A DNA stretch of 56,416 bases from Hyphomicrobiaceae bacterium (GTDB lineage Bacteria; Pseudomonadota; Alphaproteobacteria; Rhizobiales; Hyphomicrobiaceae): positions 1 to 56,416 of the forward strand of contig JAGRKV010000082.1 in the NCBI GenBank assembly GCA_020442165.1. The letters run 5' to 3'. The notes under the pieces are model-generated. The model was given only the letters and a program-made list of their open reading frames with translations. It was not told the origin of the DNA and did no database searches. Every line of letters begins with the position of its first letter. Position 1 is the stretch's first letter. This document shows positions 8,337 to 17,328 of this stretch, piece after piece. The position numbers and the translations under genes were made by a program.

Positions 8337-9302
8337 ATGGTCGGTAAGGTCGACATTGTCATCGTGAGCTGGAATTCGAGCGCATTGACAATTCGCGCGC
8401 TCGAAGCCCTGGCGAAGACTGCACAGCTATCGGGTGTGCTGTCGCGCGTTATCGTTGTGGACAACGGTTCACGGCCGGAAGAGATCGAACTTTTGAAGGC
8501 GGCCGCAGACGGCGGGCTTGGTCTGCCGCTCGAGATGAAATTCAATTCGGCAAATGAAGGCTTTGCGGCTGCCTGCAATCAAGGCGCGGCTGGCGGTGTT
8601 GCGCCTTTCATACTGTTTCACAACCCTGACGTCGTGGTGCTCCAGGACGCGGTGGAAGCTGCGGCGATGGCGTTGGAGCGTGGTGAGGCGAATAGTATTG
8701 GCATCGTTGGCGTGCGGCTGGTGGATGGCAACGGCACGGTCCATCGTTGCAGTTCGCGGTTTCCGACGCCTGGCGCGATGGCGGGGCAGGCAATGGGGCT
8801 CGATCGGATCGGGCTCGTCACTCCCGTACGGTCGACGGACTGGGATCACGCTGATACGCGCGAAGTGGATCAGGTGATGGGGGCCTTCCTGATGGTTCGC
8901 CGCGACGTGTTCGAGCAGCTCGGCGGCTTCGATGAGCGCTTCTTCGTCTATTACGATGACGTGGACCTCAGTCTACGGGCGCGTCAACGTGGTTGGCGAA
9001 CGCTGTATCTTGCGGATGCGACAGCCGTCCACGACGAGCAGGGGACGACGCAATCGGCAAAAGCGGCCCGGTTGTTCTATCTGCTTCGCAGCCGTCTGCT
9101 CTATGCGAATAAGCATTTCGGATGGGGTGGTGTTCTGGTTGTGTGGTCTGCCACACTCTTCATCGAGCCGGTTGCTCGCGGCATCAACATCATTTCTGGA
9201 GGCGGCCGGCGACAGGATCTTGCGGCTTTGGTGCGAGCCTACCGGCTGCTCTTCCAGTCTTTGCCGCATTTGAAGCGGGATGCGCGACAGGCGGCGCCTT
9301 AG
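8337..9302 (+). CDS. GT2 family glycosyltransferase (rhamnosyltransferase-like)
   Basis: Transfers a sugar from a nucleotide donor to a growing glycan at the cytoplasmic face of the membrane. 321 residues with a GT-A fold: IVIVSWNS at the N terminus, VVDNGS near 41-45, the NPD triplet (96-98) in place of a strict DxD, and the acceptor-side YYDDVDLSLR motif typical of rhamnosyltransferase-like GT2 enzymes. A hydrophobic stretch near residues 265-285 may associate with the membrane. A GGAG site precedes the ATG. It is a single rightward gene converging on the next GT2 with 15 bases between stops. The donor could be the dTDP-rhamnose made by the neighbouring rfb operon; acceptor and linkage are unknown. 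Confidence 0.88.
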   Translation: MVGKVDIVIVSWNSSALTIRALEALAKTAQLSGVLSRVIVVDNGSRPEEIELLKAAADGGLGLPLEMKFNSANEGFAAACNQGAAGGVAPFILFHNPDVVVLQDAVEAAAMALERGEANSIGIVGVRLVDGNGTVHRCSSRFPTPGAMAGQAMGLDRIGLVTPVRSTDWDHADTREVDQVMGAFLMVRRDVFEQLGGFDERFFVYYDDVDLSLRARQRGWRTLYLADATAVHDEQGTTQSAKAARLFYLLRSRLLYANKHFGWGGVLVVWSATLFIEPVARGINIISGGGRRQDLAALVRAYRLLFQSLPHLKRDARQAAP

Positions 9303-9317
9303 TCGTGATCGCAATTG

Positions 9318-10382
9318 TTACTGGCTGCTTTCACGATTCGATTTGGTGCTGCATGGCCAAACAACGATGGCGCGCTGACGGAGCGCGCGCGGCGACCAAG
9401 TCATCGCCTTGGCAAGTTGGAGCATGGATGCGCGTCTATGTCCTTGCACCTGCCGACGTGTCCCCCAGATCGGACCGATGCCGCGCAGAGCATCGCCAAT
9501 GGCACGGGCTACGACATCATCCTGGCCAGTTCGCTTTGAACGAAACCAGATCCAGGCGAGGAGAAGGATGTGTGCGGGCGCGAGCACGGCAAGCAGCGGC
9601 CCGGGCATGCATTTGACGAATGTCCAGATCTGGTTGCGAGTCAGGTGATAGACTGAGAATTCACTGCCACTGCCTGCCGTCGCGCTGCCGATGTGGTCGA
9701 CGACCGCGCTGCCAACCTGGAATGCCCGGCCTCCCGTGAGGCGGATGCGAAATGCCAGATCGACATCTTCCGCATAACAGAAGTAGCGCTCATCGAAACC
9801 GCCCGCGTCTGAAAATGCGTCGCTGCGATAGAGCGCGGCGGCGGCGCAAGGACTGAAGACCTCGCCTTCGGGTGGCGGAGTGGGAATGAGATCACCGTAG
9901 CCGCCGCGATAGAAGGCTCCGGCTGCGAAATAGACATCGCCGGCGCCATCGAGAGTGCCGGGTGCGTCGGTGCGCCGCTGCAGCGAGCCGAACATGGCGA
10001 AGTCCGGATAGCGCCCGGCAGCGGCGAGCAGGTTTGCGAGCCAGTCCGGTGCGGGGAATGCATCGGGGTTCAACATGGCCACCAATGGCGCGGTGCAACC
10101 AGCGAATCCGGCGTTGCAGGCGGCTGCGAACCCTGTGTTCGTTCCCAAGCGCAGGACTTCGATGCGGGAATCAACCGGAAGGGATGCGAGCGACCCGTCA
10201 GTGGAAGCGTTGTCCACCACGATCGCCTCAAATCGGTGTTCCGTCTGCGCCAGGAGGTGTGACAGGCAGCGCTCAATCGTTGCGCCACCGTTGTGATTGA
10301 CGATGATGACACGAACCAGCGGCAGCGCTTCCGCGACTGGTGCATTGCCCAGCGGTTTTGCTGGCAGCGCCGCGTCACTCAC
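9318..10382 (-). CDS. GT2 family glycosyltransferase
   Basis: A second GT-A glycosyltransferase, 354 residues. Landmarks are VRVIIVNHNGG at 23-33, VVDNAS, the NPD triplet in AMLNPDAFP, and YCYAEDVDLAFR near 205-216, with a hydrophobic membrane-associated segment near 270-290 (LLAVLAPAHILLLAWIW). A GTG start at 10380-10382 has AGGGGA upstream and overlaps the end of the preceding glycosyltransferase by 8 bases, so the two are translationally coupled and probably act one after the other on the same glycan. Donor and acceptor are not determinable from sequence. Confidence 0.87.
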   Translation of the reverse strand: MSDAALPAKPLGNAPVAEALPLVRVIIVNHNGGATIERCLSHLLAQTEHRFEAIVVDNASTDGSLASLPVDSRIEVLRLGTNTGFAAACNAGFAGCTAPLVAMLNPDAFPAPDWLANLLAAAGRYPDFAMFGSLQRRTDAPGTLDGAGDVYFAAGAFYRGGYGDLIPTPPPEGEVFSPCAAAALYRSDAFSDAGGFDERYFCYAEDVDLAFRIRLTGGRAFQVGSAVVDHIGSATAGSGSEFSVYHLTRNQIWTFVKCMPGPLLAVLAPAHILLLAWIWFRSKRTGQDDVVARAIGDALRGIGPIWGTRRQVQGHRRASMLQLAKAMTWSPRALRQRAIVVWPCSTKSNRESSQ

Positions 10383-11319
10383 TTGCGGTCCCCCTGTTCA
10401 GCTCTGCTGGAAGCGGCCCCAGGCGGCCATTCCAGCCATCGCGAACCGCCCGCCTGAAACAGCGCCAATAGTCTCTATCGCGTCTGGCAAGAGAGGCTGT
10501 GGCTGCCTGCGCCGTGAGCCGGAGTACCTGTTGGACCTTCCAGCGCAGTGGCATGTGAGCGAGCCTCAGTCCATGTACCGCATTGCGGACGTAGAAGTAG
10601 ATGCGTTCTGGGGGCAGACGTGCGGCTTGCCATTTGTGGCCCGGCCAGGCGTGGCCCCGGCTCTCGTCCGGCAACTCGTCACCCCAGCGGTGAATCATGG
10701 TCACATCGTCAATGAGTATGTTGGCCCAGCCGCTGTTCCAGGCGCGATAACCCCATTCGACGTCGATACCGTCGATGAAATAATCGGCGCGCATGGGGCC
10801 GATGCGATGCCAAGCGTCGATCGAAATCAGCGAACCCGATGTGGGCAGGAAGGCGACCGCGCCAGAAAGTTTGCGGCCGCGCGGCTGCCATCGCCAATAT
10901 GATATGGGCAAGTAGGTTGAGCCATCCGGAGGCACCAGCCGCGGGCCAACGGCGGCGATATTTATGCCCGCGTGTTCGAGTGCAGTCATCCTGCCATGCA
11001 ATGTCCGTGCGAGGCCTGGAGGTGGCGTGCTGTCCTGGTCGAGCAGCAGGATGTGTGAGAAGCCCTCGTCACTGGCCGCGCGGATAACCTTGTCGAGGCC
11101 TGCGCCTTGCCCGGCATTCTCCCGTGATCGATAGATGTGTCGTGTGTCGATCTGAGTGAGCAGGGTTTCGATGTCATCAGATGCCGGCCCGTTGACGAAG
11201 ACGAAAAGGGTGCAATGATCTTCGCGTAACGCCTTGAGCAACTGGCGCAACAGATGCGGGTCGGCATTGAAGAGAACGGTCGCAGCCGCAATGCGTGCGG
11301 TGTGCGCATCCCCTCTCAT
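10375..11319 (-). CDS. GT2 family glycosyltransferase (RfbF/WbbL-like)
   Basis: Third GT2-type enzyme, 314 residues. It has the rhamnosyltransferase-type N terminus IAAATVLFNADP, a DQDS acidic cluster (LLLDQDSTPPPG) as the metal/nucleotide site, and FIDGIDVEWGYRAW near 185-198 as the catalytic-base region. These resemble the dTDP-rhamnose-using RfbF/WbbL subgroup, which suggests, without proving, a rhamnosyl donor. It is the first gene of a two-gene leftward unit with the next glycosyltransferase. A perfect TATAAT lies about 55 bases upstream. Confidence 0.87.
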   Translation of the reverse strand: MRGDAHTARIAAATVLFNADPHLLRQLLKALREDHCTLFVFVNGPASDDIETLLTQIDTRHIYRSRENAGQGAGLDKVIRAASDEGFSHILLLDQDSTPPPGLARTLHGRMTALEHAGINIAAVGPRLVPPDGSTYLPISYWRWQPRGRKLSGAVAFLPTSGSLISIDAWHRIGPMRADYFIDGIDVEWGYRAWNSGWANILIDDVTMIHRWGDELPDESRGHAWPGHKWQAARLPPERIYFYVRNAVHGLRLAHMPLRWKVQQVLRLTAQAATASLARRDRDYWRCFRRAVRDGWNGRLGPLPAELNRGTASE

Positions 11320-11374
11320 AGCGGCCTGTCCCGTCCCATCATTTCGCTGCGCTGGTTGCGTTTGTAAGGGCCGA

Positions 11375-11380
11375 ATTATA
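11375..11380 (-). promoter_or_regulatory. Candidate -10 box for the GT2 pair
   Basis: TATAAT on the minus strand, 55 bases before the glycosyltransferase start. No good -35 hexamer lies at the right distance, so this is a weak promoter call. Confidence 0.3.
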
Positions 11381-11455
11381 CAGCGTCTGAGCGGGTGCGC
11401 GAGGGGCGTCGTTGGAGGTTGTCCAAGCGGGACATTCTCCGCAACCGCCCTGGAG

Positions 11456-12268
11456 TCAGGTGAGCATGGCGCGCAATTGCCCGACGCTGCCGGAGAAGGC
11501 CACGAACGGCGAATTCTCGAATCGATTTGCCGGATCGCCTGGTTTTGGGCCGTATACGAAATCAGCGCCGCTCGTTGTCAGGATCGAGCCGCCCGCGGCA
11601 CGTAGGACCGCATCGCCCGCTGCCGTGTCCCACTGCATGGTGCGTCCAAAGCGGGGATAGATATCGGCTTCGCCCGCCGCCACGAGGCAGAACTTGAGCG
11701 ATGATCCCACCGAAACCCGCTCGCCAATGGGCAAGGGATCAAGAAACGTCCGCGTCGCCTCGGTCATGTGGGAGACGCTGACGACGGCTGACCACTGGGC
11801 GCCCAAGGGACGTACGGCAATGTCGCGGATCGGCTCAGGCGCGCCCTGCTGCGGCATGCGTGCCATTCGCGCGCCGCCTGCGTGGCCGCTGTAGACCTCA
11901 GCGCGACCAGGCGCCACAACGACGCCCGCAACGGGGCGGCCGTCTTCAATCAAAGCAATGTTGACTGTGTAGTCAGGCGTTCCCTTGATGAACTCCTTGG
12001 TTCCGTCCAACGGATCGACAAGGAAGAAGTTTCCGGTGACGCCCTCAGGCATGCCCTCGTTGCTTGCCAGCTCTTCGGCCACGACTCGAACGTCGGGAAA
12101 TGATTTCGCAAGGCGTTCCAGGATCAGCTCCTCGGCCCGCGCATCGGCAATCGTAACGGGGCTGCCGTCGCCCTTTTGCGTTACGTCGATGCCGCCTGCG
12201 CGAATTTCGGCGATCAGGCGGCCGGCATCGCAGGCGATCAACTCCAGTTCGGCAACGAGACTTTTCAT
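11456..12268 (-). CDS. cysQ: 3'(2'),5'-bisphosphate nucleotidase CysQ
   Basis: Removes the 3'-phosphate from PAP (and PAPS), clearing the by-product of sulfotransferase or PAPS reductase reactions. An inositol-monophosphatase fold of 270 residues. The metal-binding motif is DPLDGTKEF near residues 85-93, with an EE pair upstream (VAEELAS) and WDTAAGDAVL near 213-222. The start overlaps the cysNC stop by four bases (ATGA), so it is the third gene of a leftward cysD-cysNC-cysQ operon. Keeping PAP removal with PAPS synthesis gives a complete sulfate-donor cycle. Confidence 0.93.
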   Translation of the reverse strand: MKSLVAELELIACDAGRLIAEIRAGGIDVTQKGDGSPVTIADARAEELILERLAKSFPDVRVVAEELASNEGMPEGVTGNFFLVDPLDGTKEFIKGTPDYTVNIALIEDGRPVAGVVVAPGRAEVYSGHAGGARMARMPQQGAPEPIRDIAVRPLGAQWSAVVSVSHMTEATRTFLDPLPIGERVSVGSSLKFCLVAAGEADIYPRFGRTMQWDTAAGDAVLRAAGGSILTTSGADFVYGPKPGDPANRFENSPFVAFSGSVGQLRAMLT

Positions 12269-14109
12269 ATCCGCCCCTTCTCGCGTAGATGCGCCATGAT
12301 CTGGTCGACGAGCGCATCGGGCTCGACGTTTTCTGTAACGAGATGGATATCGGCCTGCTCCGGTGGCTCATACGGGCTGTCGATGCCGGTGAAATTCTTC
12401 ACCTTGCCGGCAAGCGCCTTTGCATAAAGCCCCTTTGGATCGCGGCGCTGACATTCGGCAAGCGAGGCATCGACGAACACTTCGATAAATTCGCCATCCT
12501 CCAGCAGCTCGCGCACCATGCGGCGCTCGGCACGGAATGGCGAAATGAACGAGCACATCACAATCAGTCCGGCGTCGGCGAACAACTTGGACACCTCGCC
12601 AATGCGGCGGATGTTCTCGACGCGATCGGTGTCGGTGAAGCCAAGGTCGTGATTGAGGCCGTGGCGGACGTTGTCGCCATCGAGAACGTATGTGTGGTTG
12701 CCCGAATCGTGCAGCCGTTTCTCAAGCCGCTTGGCAATCGTTGATTTGCCGGAGCCGGAGAGGCCGGTAAACCAGATGACAGTGGCCCTTTGATGCTTGG
12801 CGCTTGACCGCGCGGCCTTGTCAACGAACAGCTCCTCGACATGGATGTTCGTTGCTCGGCGCAACCCGAACGAGATCAGTCCCGCGGCGACCGTATGGTT
12901 GGAAATGCGGTCGACAAGGATGAAGGAGCCGGTCTCACGGTTTTCGGCGTAGGCGTCGAACGCGATCGGAAGTGCCGTTGCGAGGTTGCAGACACCGATC
13001 TCGTTGAGCTCCAGGTTGCGGGCGGCAAGATGCTGGCGCGTATGAATATCGATGCGGTGCTTGATTGCGGTGATGCTGGCCGGCACCCAACGATTGCCGA
13101 TGCGCAAGACGTAGGATCGGCCCGGCAGCAGATGGGTCTCGTCCATCCAGATCAACTGGGCGGCGAACTGGTCGGAAATCTCAGGGCGCTCCGTTGCCGG
13201 CACCAGCAGATCACCACGGGCGACGTCGATCTCGTCGGAGAGGCCGAGCGTCACCGCGTCACCGATCGATGCCATTTGGAGGTCGCCATCGGCGGTAACG
13301 ATCCGGCTGATGCGGGAGGGGCGTCCGGATAGTGCCGAGACGATGGCATCGCCCACATGCACGATGCCTGACGCAATCGTGCCGGCGTAACCACGGAAGT
13401 CCTGGTTCGGGCGGACAACGCGCTGGACGGGAAAGCGGAATGGCAATGCCTTGGTGTCCGTTGCGGCGTCGATCTGTTCGAGGTGCTCGAGCAAGGTGGG
13501 GCCGGTGTACCATGGGGTGCGCCCGGACCGTGTCGTGACGTTGTCGCCTGTAACGCCCGAAACGGGAATCGGCTGGAGGGAAGCAAAGCCGAGCGGCTCG
13601 GCTGACAGCACGAAAGTCTCGGCGATCTTCCGGAAAGCGGATTGTGCGTCTTCGACCAGATCAATCTTGCTGATGGCCAACACGACGTGTCTGATCCCCA
13701 TCAGGTGGCAAATGTTGGCGTGCCGTTCGGTCTGCTCGACAACGCCCTTGCGTGCGTCAATGACGATGATCGCAAGGTCCGCCTTGGAGGCGCCGGTCGC
13801 CATGTTGCGCGTGTACTGCTCGTGGCCCGGTGCATCAGCGACGATGAACGATCGGCGCGAGGTAGAAAAATAGCGGTGGGCGACATCTATAGTGATGGAC
13901 TGTTCGCGCTCGATGACGAGGCCATCGACGGCGAGTGCAAAGTCGATTTCTCCAGCAACGGTTCCATAGATGCGCGAATCGCGTTCCAGCGCGGCCATCT
14001 CGTCGTCCAGAATGTGGCCGGTCTCGAACAGCAGCCGGCCCACAAGCGTGGATTTGCCATCGTCCACCGCTCCGCATGTGAGAATGCGCAGCATTCCACG
14101 GTCGCTCAT
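12265..14109 (-). CDS. cysN: Bifunctional sulfate adenylyltransferase large subunit / APS kinase (CysNC, NodQ-like)
   Basis: The N-terminal GTPase subunit of ATP sulfurylase works with CysD to make APS; the C-terminal kinase phosphorylates APS to PAPS. 614 residues. An EF-Tu-like GTPase: P-loop GAVDDGKST at 13-21, DAPGHEQY as G3, and SKID where NKxD is usual (G4, so Asn is replaced by Ser). The APS kinase domain starts with P-loop GLSGSGKST near 449-457. A NodQ-type fusion is common in alphaproteobacteria. It overlaps cysD by one base (TGATG) and cysQ by four, so translation is coupled across the operon. No PAPS reductase or sulfotransferase gene is in the window. Confidence 0.94.
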   Translation of the reverse strand: MSDRGMLRILTCGAVDDGKSTLVGRLLFETGHILDDEMAALERDSRIYGTVAGEIDFALAVDGLVIEREQSITIDVAHRYFSTSRRSFIVADAPGHEQYTRNMATGASKADLAIIVIDARKGVVEQTERHANICHLMGIRHVVLAISKIDLVEDAQSAFRKIAETFVLSAEPLGFASLQPIPVSGVTGDNVTTRSGRTPWYTGPTLLEHLEQIDAATDTKALPFRFPVQRVVRPNQDFRGYAGTIASGIVHVGDAIVSALSGRPSRISRIVTADGDLQMASIGDAVTLGLSDEIDVARGDLLVPATERPEISDQFAAQLIWMDETHLLPGRSYVLRIGNRWVPASITAIKHRIDIHTRQHLAARNLELNEIGVCNLATALPIAFDAYAENRETGSFILVDRISNHTVAAGLISFGLRRATNIHVEELFVDKAARSSAKHQRATVIWFTGLSGSGKSTIAKRLEKRLHDSGNHTYVLDGDNVRHGLNHDLGFTDTDRVENIRRIGEVSKLFADAGLIVMCSFISPFRAERRMVRELLEDGEFIEVFVDASLAECQRRDPKGLYAKALAGKVKNFTGIDSPYEPPEQADIHLVTENVEPDALVDQIMAHLREKGRI

Positions 14110-15005
14110 CAGAAGTATCCTTCGCGTTTCTTCTTTTCCATGGATGAGGAGCCGTCCTGTTCGGCCAAGCGGCCGTGGCGCTCGGACAGCCGCGCCACTT
14201 GCATTTCATCGAGTATGGCTGCGACGTCGCCCGCTGCGGATTCGATGGCGCCGGTCAGGGGGTAGCAGCCCAGCGTGCGAAATCGCACACGGCGAATCTG
14301 CGGCTGCTCGCCCGGCTGCAGCTGCATGCGTTCATCATCGACCACGATCAACGTGCCATGGCGTTCCACCACGGGGCGTTCGGCGGCAAAATAGAGTGGT
14401 ACGACGGGGATGTTCTCGCGCTGGATGTAGGTCCAGATGTCGGCTTCCGTCCAGTTCGACAGGGGGAATGCGCGGATCGATTCACCAGCGTGAATGCGCG
14501 TATTGTAGAGATGCCACAACTCGGGCCGCTGATTGCGGGGATCCCAGGCATGCTGGACATTGCGAAATGAGAATATGCGCTCCTTGGCGCGGCTCATGTC
14601 TTCGTCGCGACGGCCGCCCGCGATCGCAGCATCGAATCCGTTGGCCTCCAATGCCTGCTTCAGCGCTTCGGTCTTCATGACGCGCAAATAGAGCGTTGGG
14701 GCGGACGTAAACGGGTCGATGCCCCGAGCAGCCCCCTCGCGGTTGGTATGGACGATCATCCTGATGCCGGTCTGTGCCGCGGTTGCATCCCGAAATGCGA
14801 CGACATCGCGGAATTTCCAAGAGGTATCGATGTGCAACAGCGGAAAGGGGATGTGCCCCGGAAAGAAGGCCTTCTTCGCCAGATGAAGCATCACGGCGGA
14901 GTCTTTGCCGACCGAGTAGAGCATCACGGGATTGCGGAATTCTGCCGCGACCTCTCGCATGATGTGGATGGCTTCGGCTTCGAGGGAATTGAGGTGTGGC
15001 GTCAT
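14109..15005 (-). CDS. cysD: Sulfate adenylyltransferase small subunit CysD
   Basis: Catalytic ATP-sulfurylase subunit (sulfate + ATP gives APS), of the PP-loop PAPS-reductase-like family. The PP-loop is VGKDSAVMLHLA (residues 32-43), followed by HIDTSWKF. ATG at 15003-15005 gives 298 residues, the usual length; an open frame runs 32 codons further upstream to 15101 but that extension is unlike the family. The ribosome-binding site is weak. First gene of the leftward cysD-cysNC-cysQ operon, placed between glycosyltransferase genes and the O-antigen ligase-like gene. Confidence 0.93.
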   Translation of the reverse strand: MTPHLNSLEAEAIHIMREVAAEFRNPVMLYSVGKDSAVMLHLAKKAFFPGHIPFPLLHIDTSWKFRDVVAFRDATAAQTGIRMIVHTNREGAARGIDPFTSAPTLYLRVMKTEALKQALEANGFDAAIAGGRRDEDMSRAKERIFSFRNVQHAWDPRNQRPELWHLYNTRIHAGESIRAFPLSNWTEADIWTYIQRENIPVVPLYFAAERPVVERHGTLIVVDDERMQLQPGEQPQIRRVRFRTLGCYPLTGAIESAAGDVAAILDEMQVARLSERHGRLAEQDGSSSMEKKKREGYF

Positions 15006-15379
15006 ATTCTGTCCGGAAAACGAAATTGCAAATCGTTCGGTCGCTCCGGAATGGGGACGCGAACACCGAGCCCTTAGCATACGGGAGCTGCCTTTGCTCA
15101 TGGTATGGGCTCAAATGGCGAGCCAAGTCCTGTGCAAAAGTCACGCTCAAGCCTGAGGTGATTGGTTGGGTGTGCATTTTGCGAAAGTCAATTCGCCAGT
15201 CGTTGCTTGAGCATTGCGCCGGCAACCGCTAGAGGCTCGGGTGCGGAGGCAAAGAACCAAGTGCTACATTCTTTAGCGTTCGTTGATTGTTCTATCGCTG
15301 GCTTTTTGGTCACGTTTGCAGATGCGGGGCGTTGGACCATCCTCCGGCCAGAATAGATCAGCTCTTGCCAGGAACGACG
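15006..15379. other. Divergent intergenic region cysD / O-antigen ligase-like gene
   Basis: About 370 bases between divergent genes. It must carry the promoter of the cys operon and that of the membrane protein. Alternative upstream starts of both genes reach into it. No riboswitch or operator is recognised. Confidence 0.4.
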
Positions 15380-16717
15380 GTGGTGGAACATCAGGGCGCT
15401 AGAGCAACGACGTGGCCGCCGCTAGAGACGATTCAAAGCAGTCTCATCGGCATTATCGCATTCTCAGCAGCGATAGCGCCGCTCGGTGTGCCGACGCTAC
15501 TTGCCCTTCTGGTTGTCGTCACGTTGGCCCAGGATCGTGCTGAAGGTCAGCGGCTGCATTCCTACCTGCCGACCCTGACGAGCAATGCCGGTTCGCTATA
15601 TGCGATCATGTTCATGTTCTTTGCGTTCCTGAGTTGTGCCTGGGCGTTGCGGCCGGGCTACACTTTCGTCAGTCTTTCCCAGAATGCGTTTGTCGGCCTA
15701 GGCAGCTGGTATGTTGCCATGGCGCTCGACCGGAGACTGCGACTGCTCGGTCGCGGCCGCCAGACACGCTTCACCCGTGCGCTGCCGCTGGCCTTCGTTT
15801 TTGCCGCCCTGTACTTCCTATTGGATGCGCTAACAGGTGATAGCATCACGTTGTTTTTTGCACGCAAGGCGCCGTGGATTTTCGACGGTTTCGAGAATGT
15901 CATTCGCTACACACGCAGCGGTGTGCCCGTCGGACTGGCGAGTGACTACTTCAATAGGATTGCGGCGGCGCTGGTCATGATGTTGCCGGGCCTGGCGGCG
16001 GCGTTCCTGTTCTGGCCTTGGCCGCGCTGGGGGCGTTGGCTAGGCAGTGCCGCGTTCGTGGTTCTTGTTCTGGTGTGCGAAAAGTCCGGCTCGGCGACCG
16101 CGCTGCTGGCTCTTGTCGCGGGGGCTGTCCTGTTCATTTTTGCGCTTTATTCGGCGCACTGGGCGAGACGGCTGCTCCAGGTCGGTTTTCTGATTCTCAT
16201 TGTAGGCGCTGTGCCACTGGCGATGGTACCGCGAGCGTTGAAGCTGGATGAAAGTGCGCTATTGCCGTTCAGCTTTCGAGAGCGGGTCATCATCTGGGAC
16301 GATCTCGCGTCGCTGTCATTGAACAGTCCGATCCTTGGGATTGGTGCAAAGTCGATCAAGTTCTGGCCGGCGCTACCCTCTCACAAGGTTGTCAGAAAAT
16401 CCGAAAAGCCGGAGACCCGGAAATACTGGCATCCGCACAACGGGTACTTGCAGGTGTGGCTTGAACTCGGCGCGATCGGTGCGGCGCTGTTCGCCTTGGC
16501 GGGCACATTACTGCTTGGCCGCATCGGGCACCTAGGGACGCGCATGCAACCCTACGCCATCGCTCTTGCGGCGGGCACGCTCGTGATGATCGGGCCAGGC
16601 TGGGGACTGTGGCAGCCGTGGTTGATCGGTTCGATTGGATTTGGCTGGCTGGCGCTACTGATGGTGAGTTTTGAGTTCGAGCAATCCCAACAACCCGACG
16701 CCGCCAAGCTGGCCTGA
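15380..16717 (+). CDS. O-antigen ligase / polymerase family membrane protein (WaaL/Wzy-like)
   Basis: Polytopic inner-membrane protein of the PF04932 (Wzy_C) type, which joins undecaprenyl-linked glycan to lipid A core or polymerises repeat units on the periplasmic face. It has about ten hydrophobic segments and a large periplasmic loop ending in HPHNGYLQVWLELG, the characteristic ligase-family motif, followed by two more membrane spans. I choose GTG at 15380, six bases after AGGA, giving 445 residues; the frame is open back to an ATG at 15287, and GTG 15383 is also possible. Ligase versus polymerase cannot be settled by sequence. The neighbouring rhamnose, mannose and glycosyltransferase genes support a role in the same glycan. 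Confidence 0.8.
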   Translation: MVEHQGARATTWPPLETIQSSLIGIIAFSAAIAPLGVPTLLALLVVVTLAQDRAEGQRLHSYLPTLTSNAGSLYAIMFMFFAFLSCAWALRPGYTFVSLSQNAFVGLGSWYVAMALDRRLRLLGRGRQTRFTRALPLAFVFAALYFLLDALTGDSITLFFARKAPWIFDGFENVIRYTRSGVPVGLASDYFNRIAAALVMMLPGLAAAFLFWPWPRWGRWLGSAAFVVLVLVCEKSGSATALLALVAGAVLFIFALYSAHWARRLLQVGFLILIVGAVPLAMVPRALKLDESALLPFSFRERVIIWDDLASLSLNSPILGIGAKSIKFWPALPSHKVVRKSEKPETRKYWHPHNGYLQVWLELGAIGAALFALAGTLLLGRIGHLGTRMQPYAIALAAGTLVMIGPGWGLWQPWLIGSIGFGWLALLMVSFEFEQSQQPDAAKLA

Positions 16718-16752
16718 TGGCCAACCGTCGCGGACGCTTAGCTCTTGCTGCT

Positions 16753-17031
16753 TCAGTCAGGCGAATTTCGACTGCCGAATGCGCCCATAATGCGAGCGAC
16801 CAGCCAGATCGGCACGACCACCATGGCGCCGAGCAGGAGGTACTGGAGGAGCCAATCGAAGGTGCTGAAGCCGAGGTCGTAGATCCGGCGCAACAAAATC
16901 TCGATATTAAAGAGGAAATTGCGCGGCGTTATGCCGAGGGCGGAGAGGACGACGCCAACGACGACCGACAACAGAAAAAGCCGCACGATGACGGCTAGAG
17001 GGTTGCCGCCGAAAATCGTTTTGCGATCCAT
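16753..17031 (-). CDS. DUF6460 small membrane protein
   Basis: 92 residues with two hydrophobic segments (about residues 14-34 and 62-80) separated by a short amphipathic region. The sequence, with IVRLFLLSVVVGVVLSALGI followed by PRNFL, matches DUF6460, an integral membrane domain found in alphaproteobacteria with no known function. It is transcribed leftward and converges on the O-antigen ligase-like gene with 35 bases between stops. The window offers no clue to a partner, since the upstream 300 bases are non-coding and the next gene runs the other way. Confidence 0.72.
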   Translation of the reverse strand: MDRKTIFGGNPLAVIVRLFLLSVVVGVVLSALGITPRNFLFNIEILLRRIYDLGFSTFDWLLQYLLLGAMVVVPIWLVARIMGAFGSRNSPD

Positions 17032-17328
17032 TTCTTGTCGTTCCTTTGCGCGCCCGGCTGGCTGGTGGTCCTCGGCCGATGGATTGGGAGTTGGGGGATG
17101 CCCGCGACCGCTTTAGCATGGCTGAGGTACTGCGGCGATATGGTGACGCTTCTGACGGGTGCAAGGTGGCGCGATGGGAACACACGCGCATGAGCTGTCG
17201 GCGGCTGGATGTGAAAAGGCATGCGTAATGATGACAGCTTGGATCGCGCATGATGTCTGCTCAGCAGCAGATCTGGCCGGCCGCAGGTCTGAGCGGATCA
17301 GTCACGATGAGGGATCGAGTAAGCCAGC

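Noticed and set aside
8279..8578. Leftward 99-codon frame at the start of the GT2 gene
   Set aside because: Overlaps a clear glycosyltransferase and shows no recognisable features.
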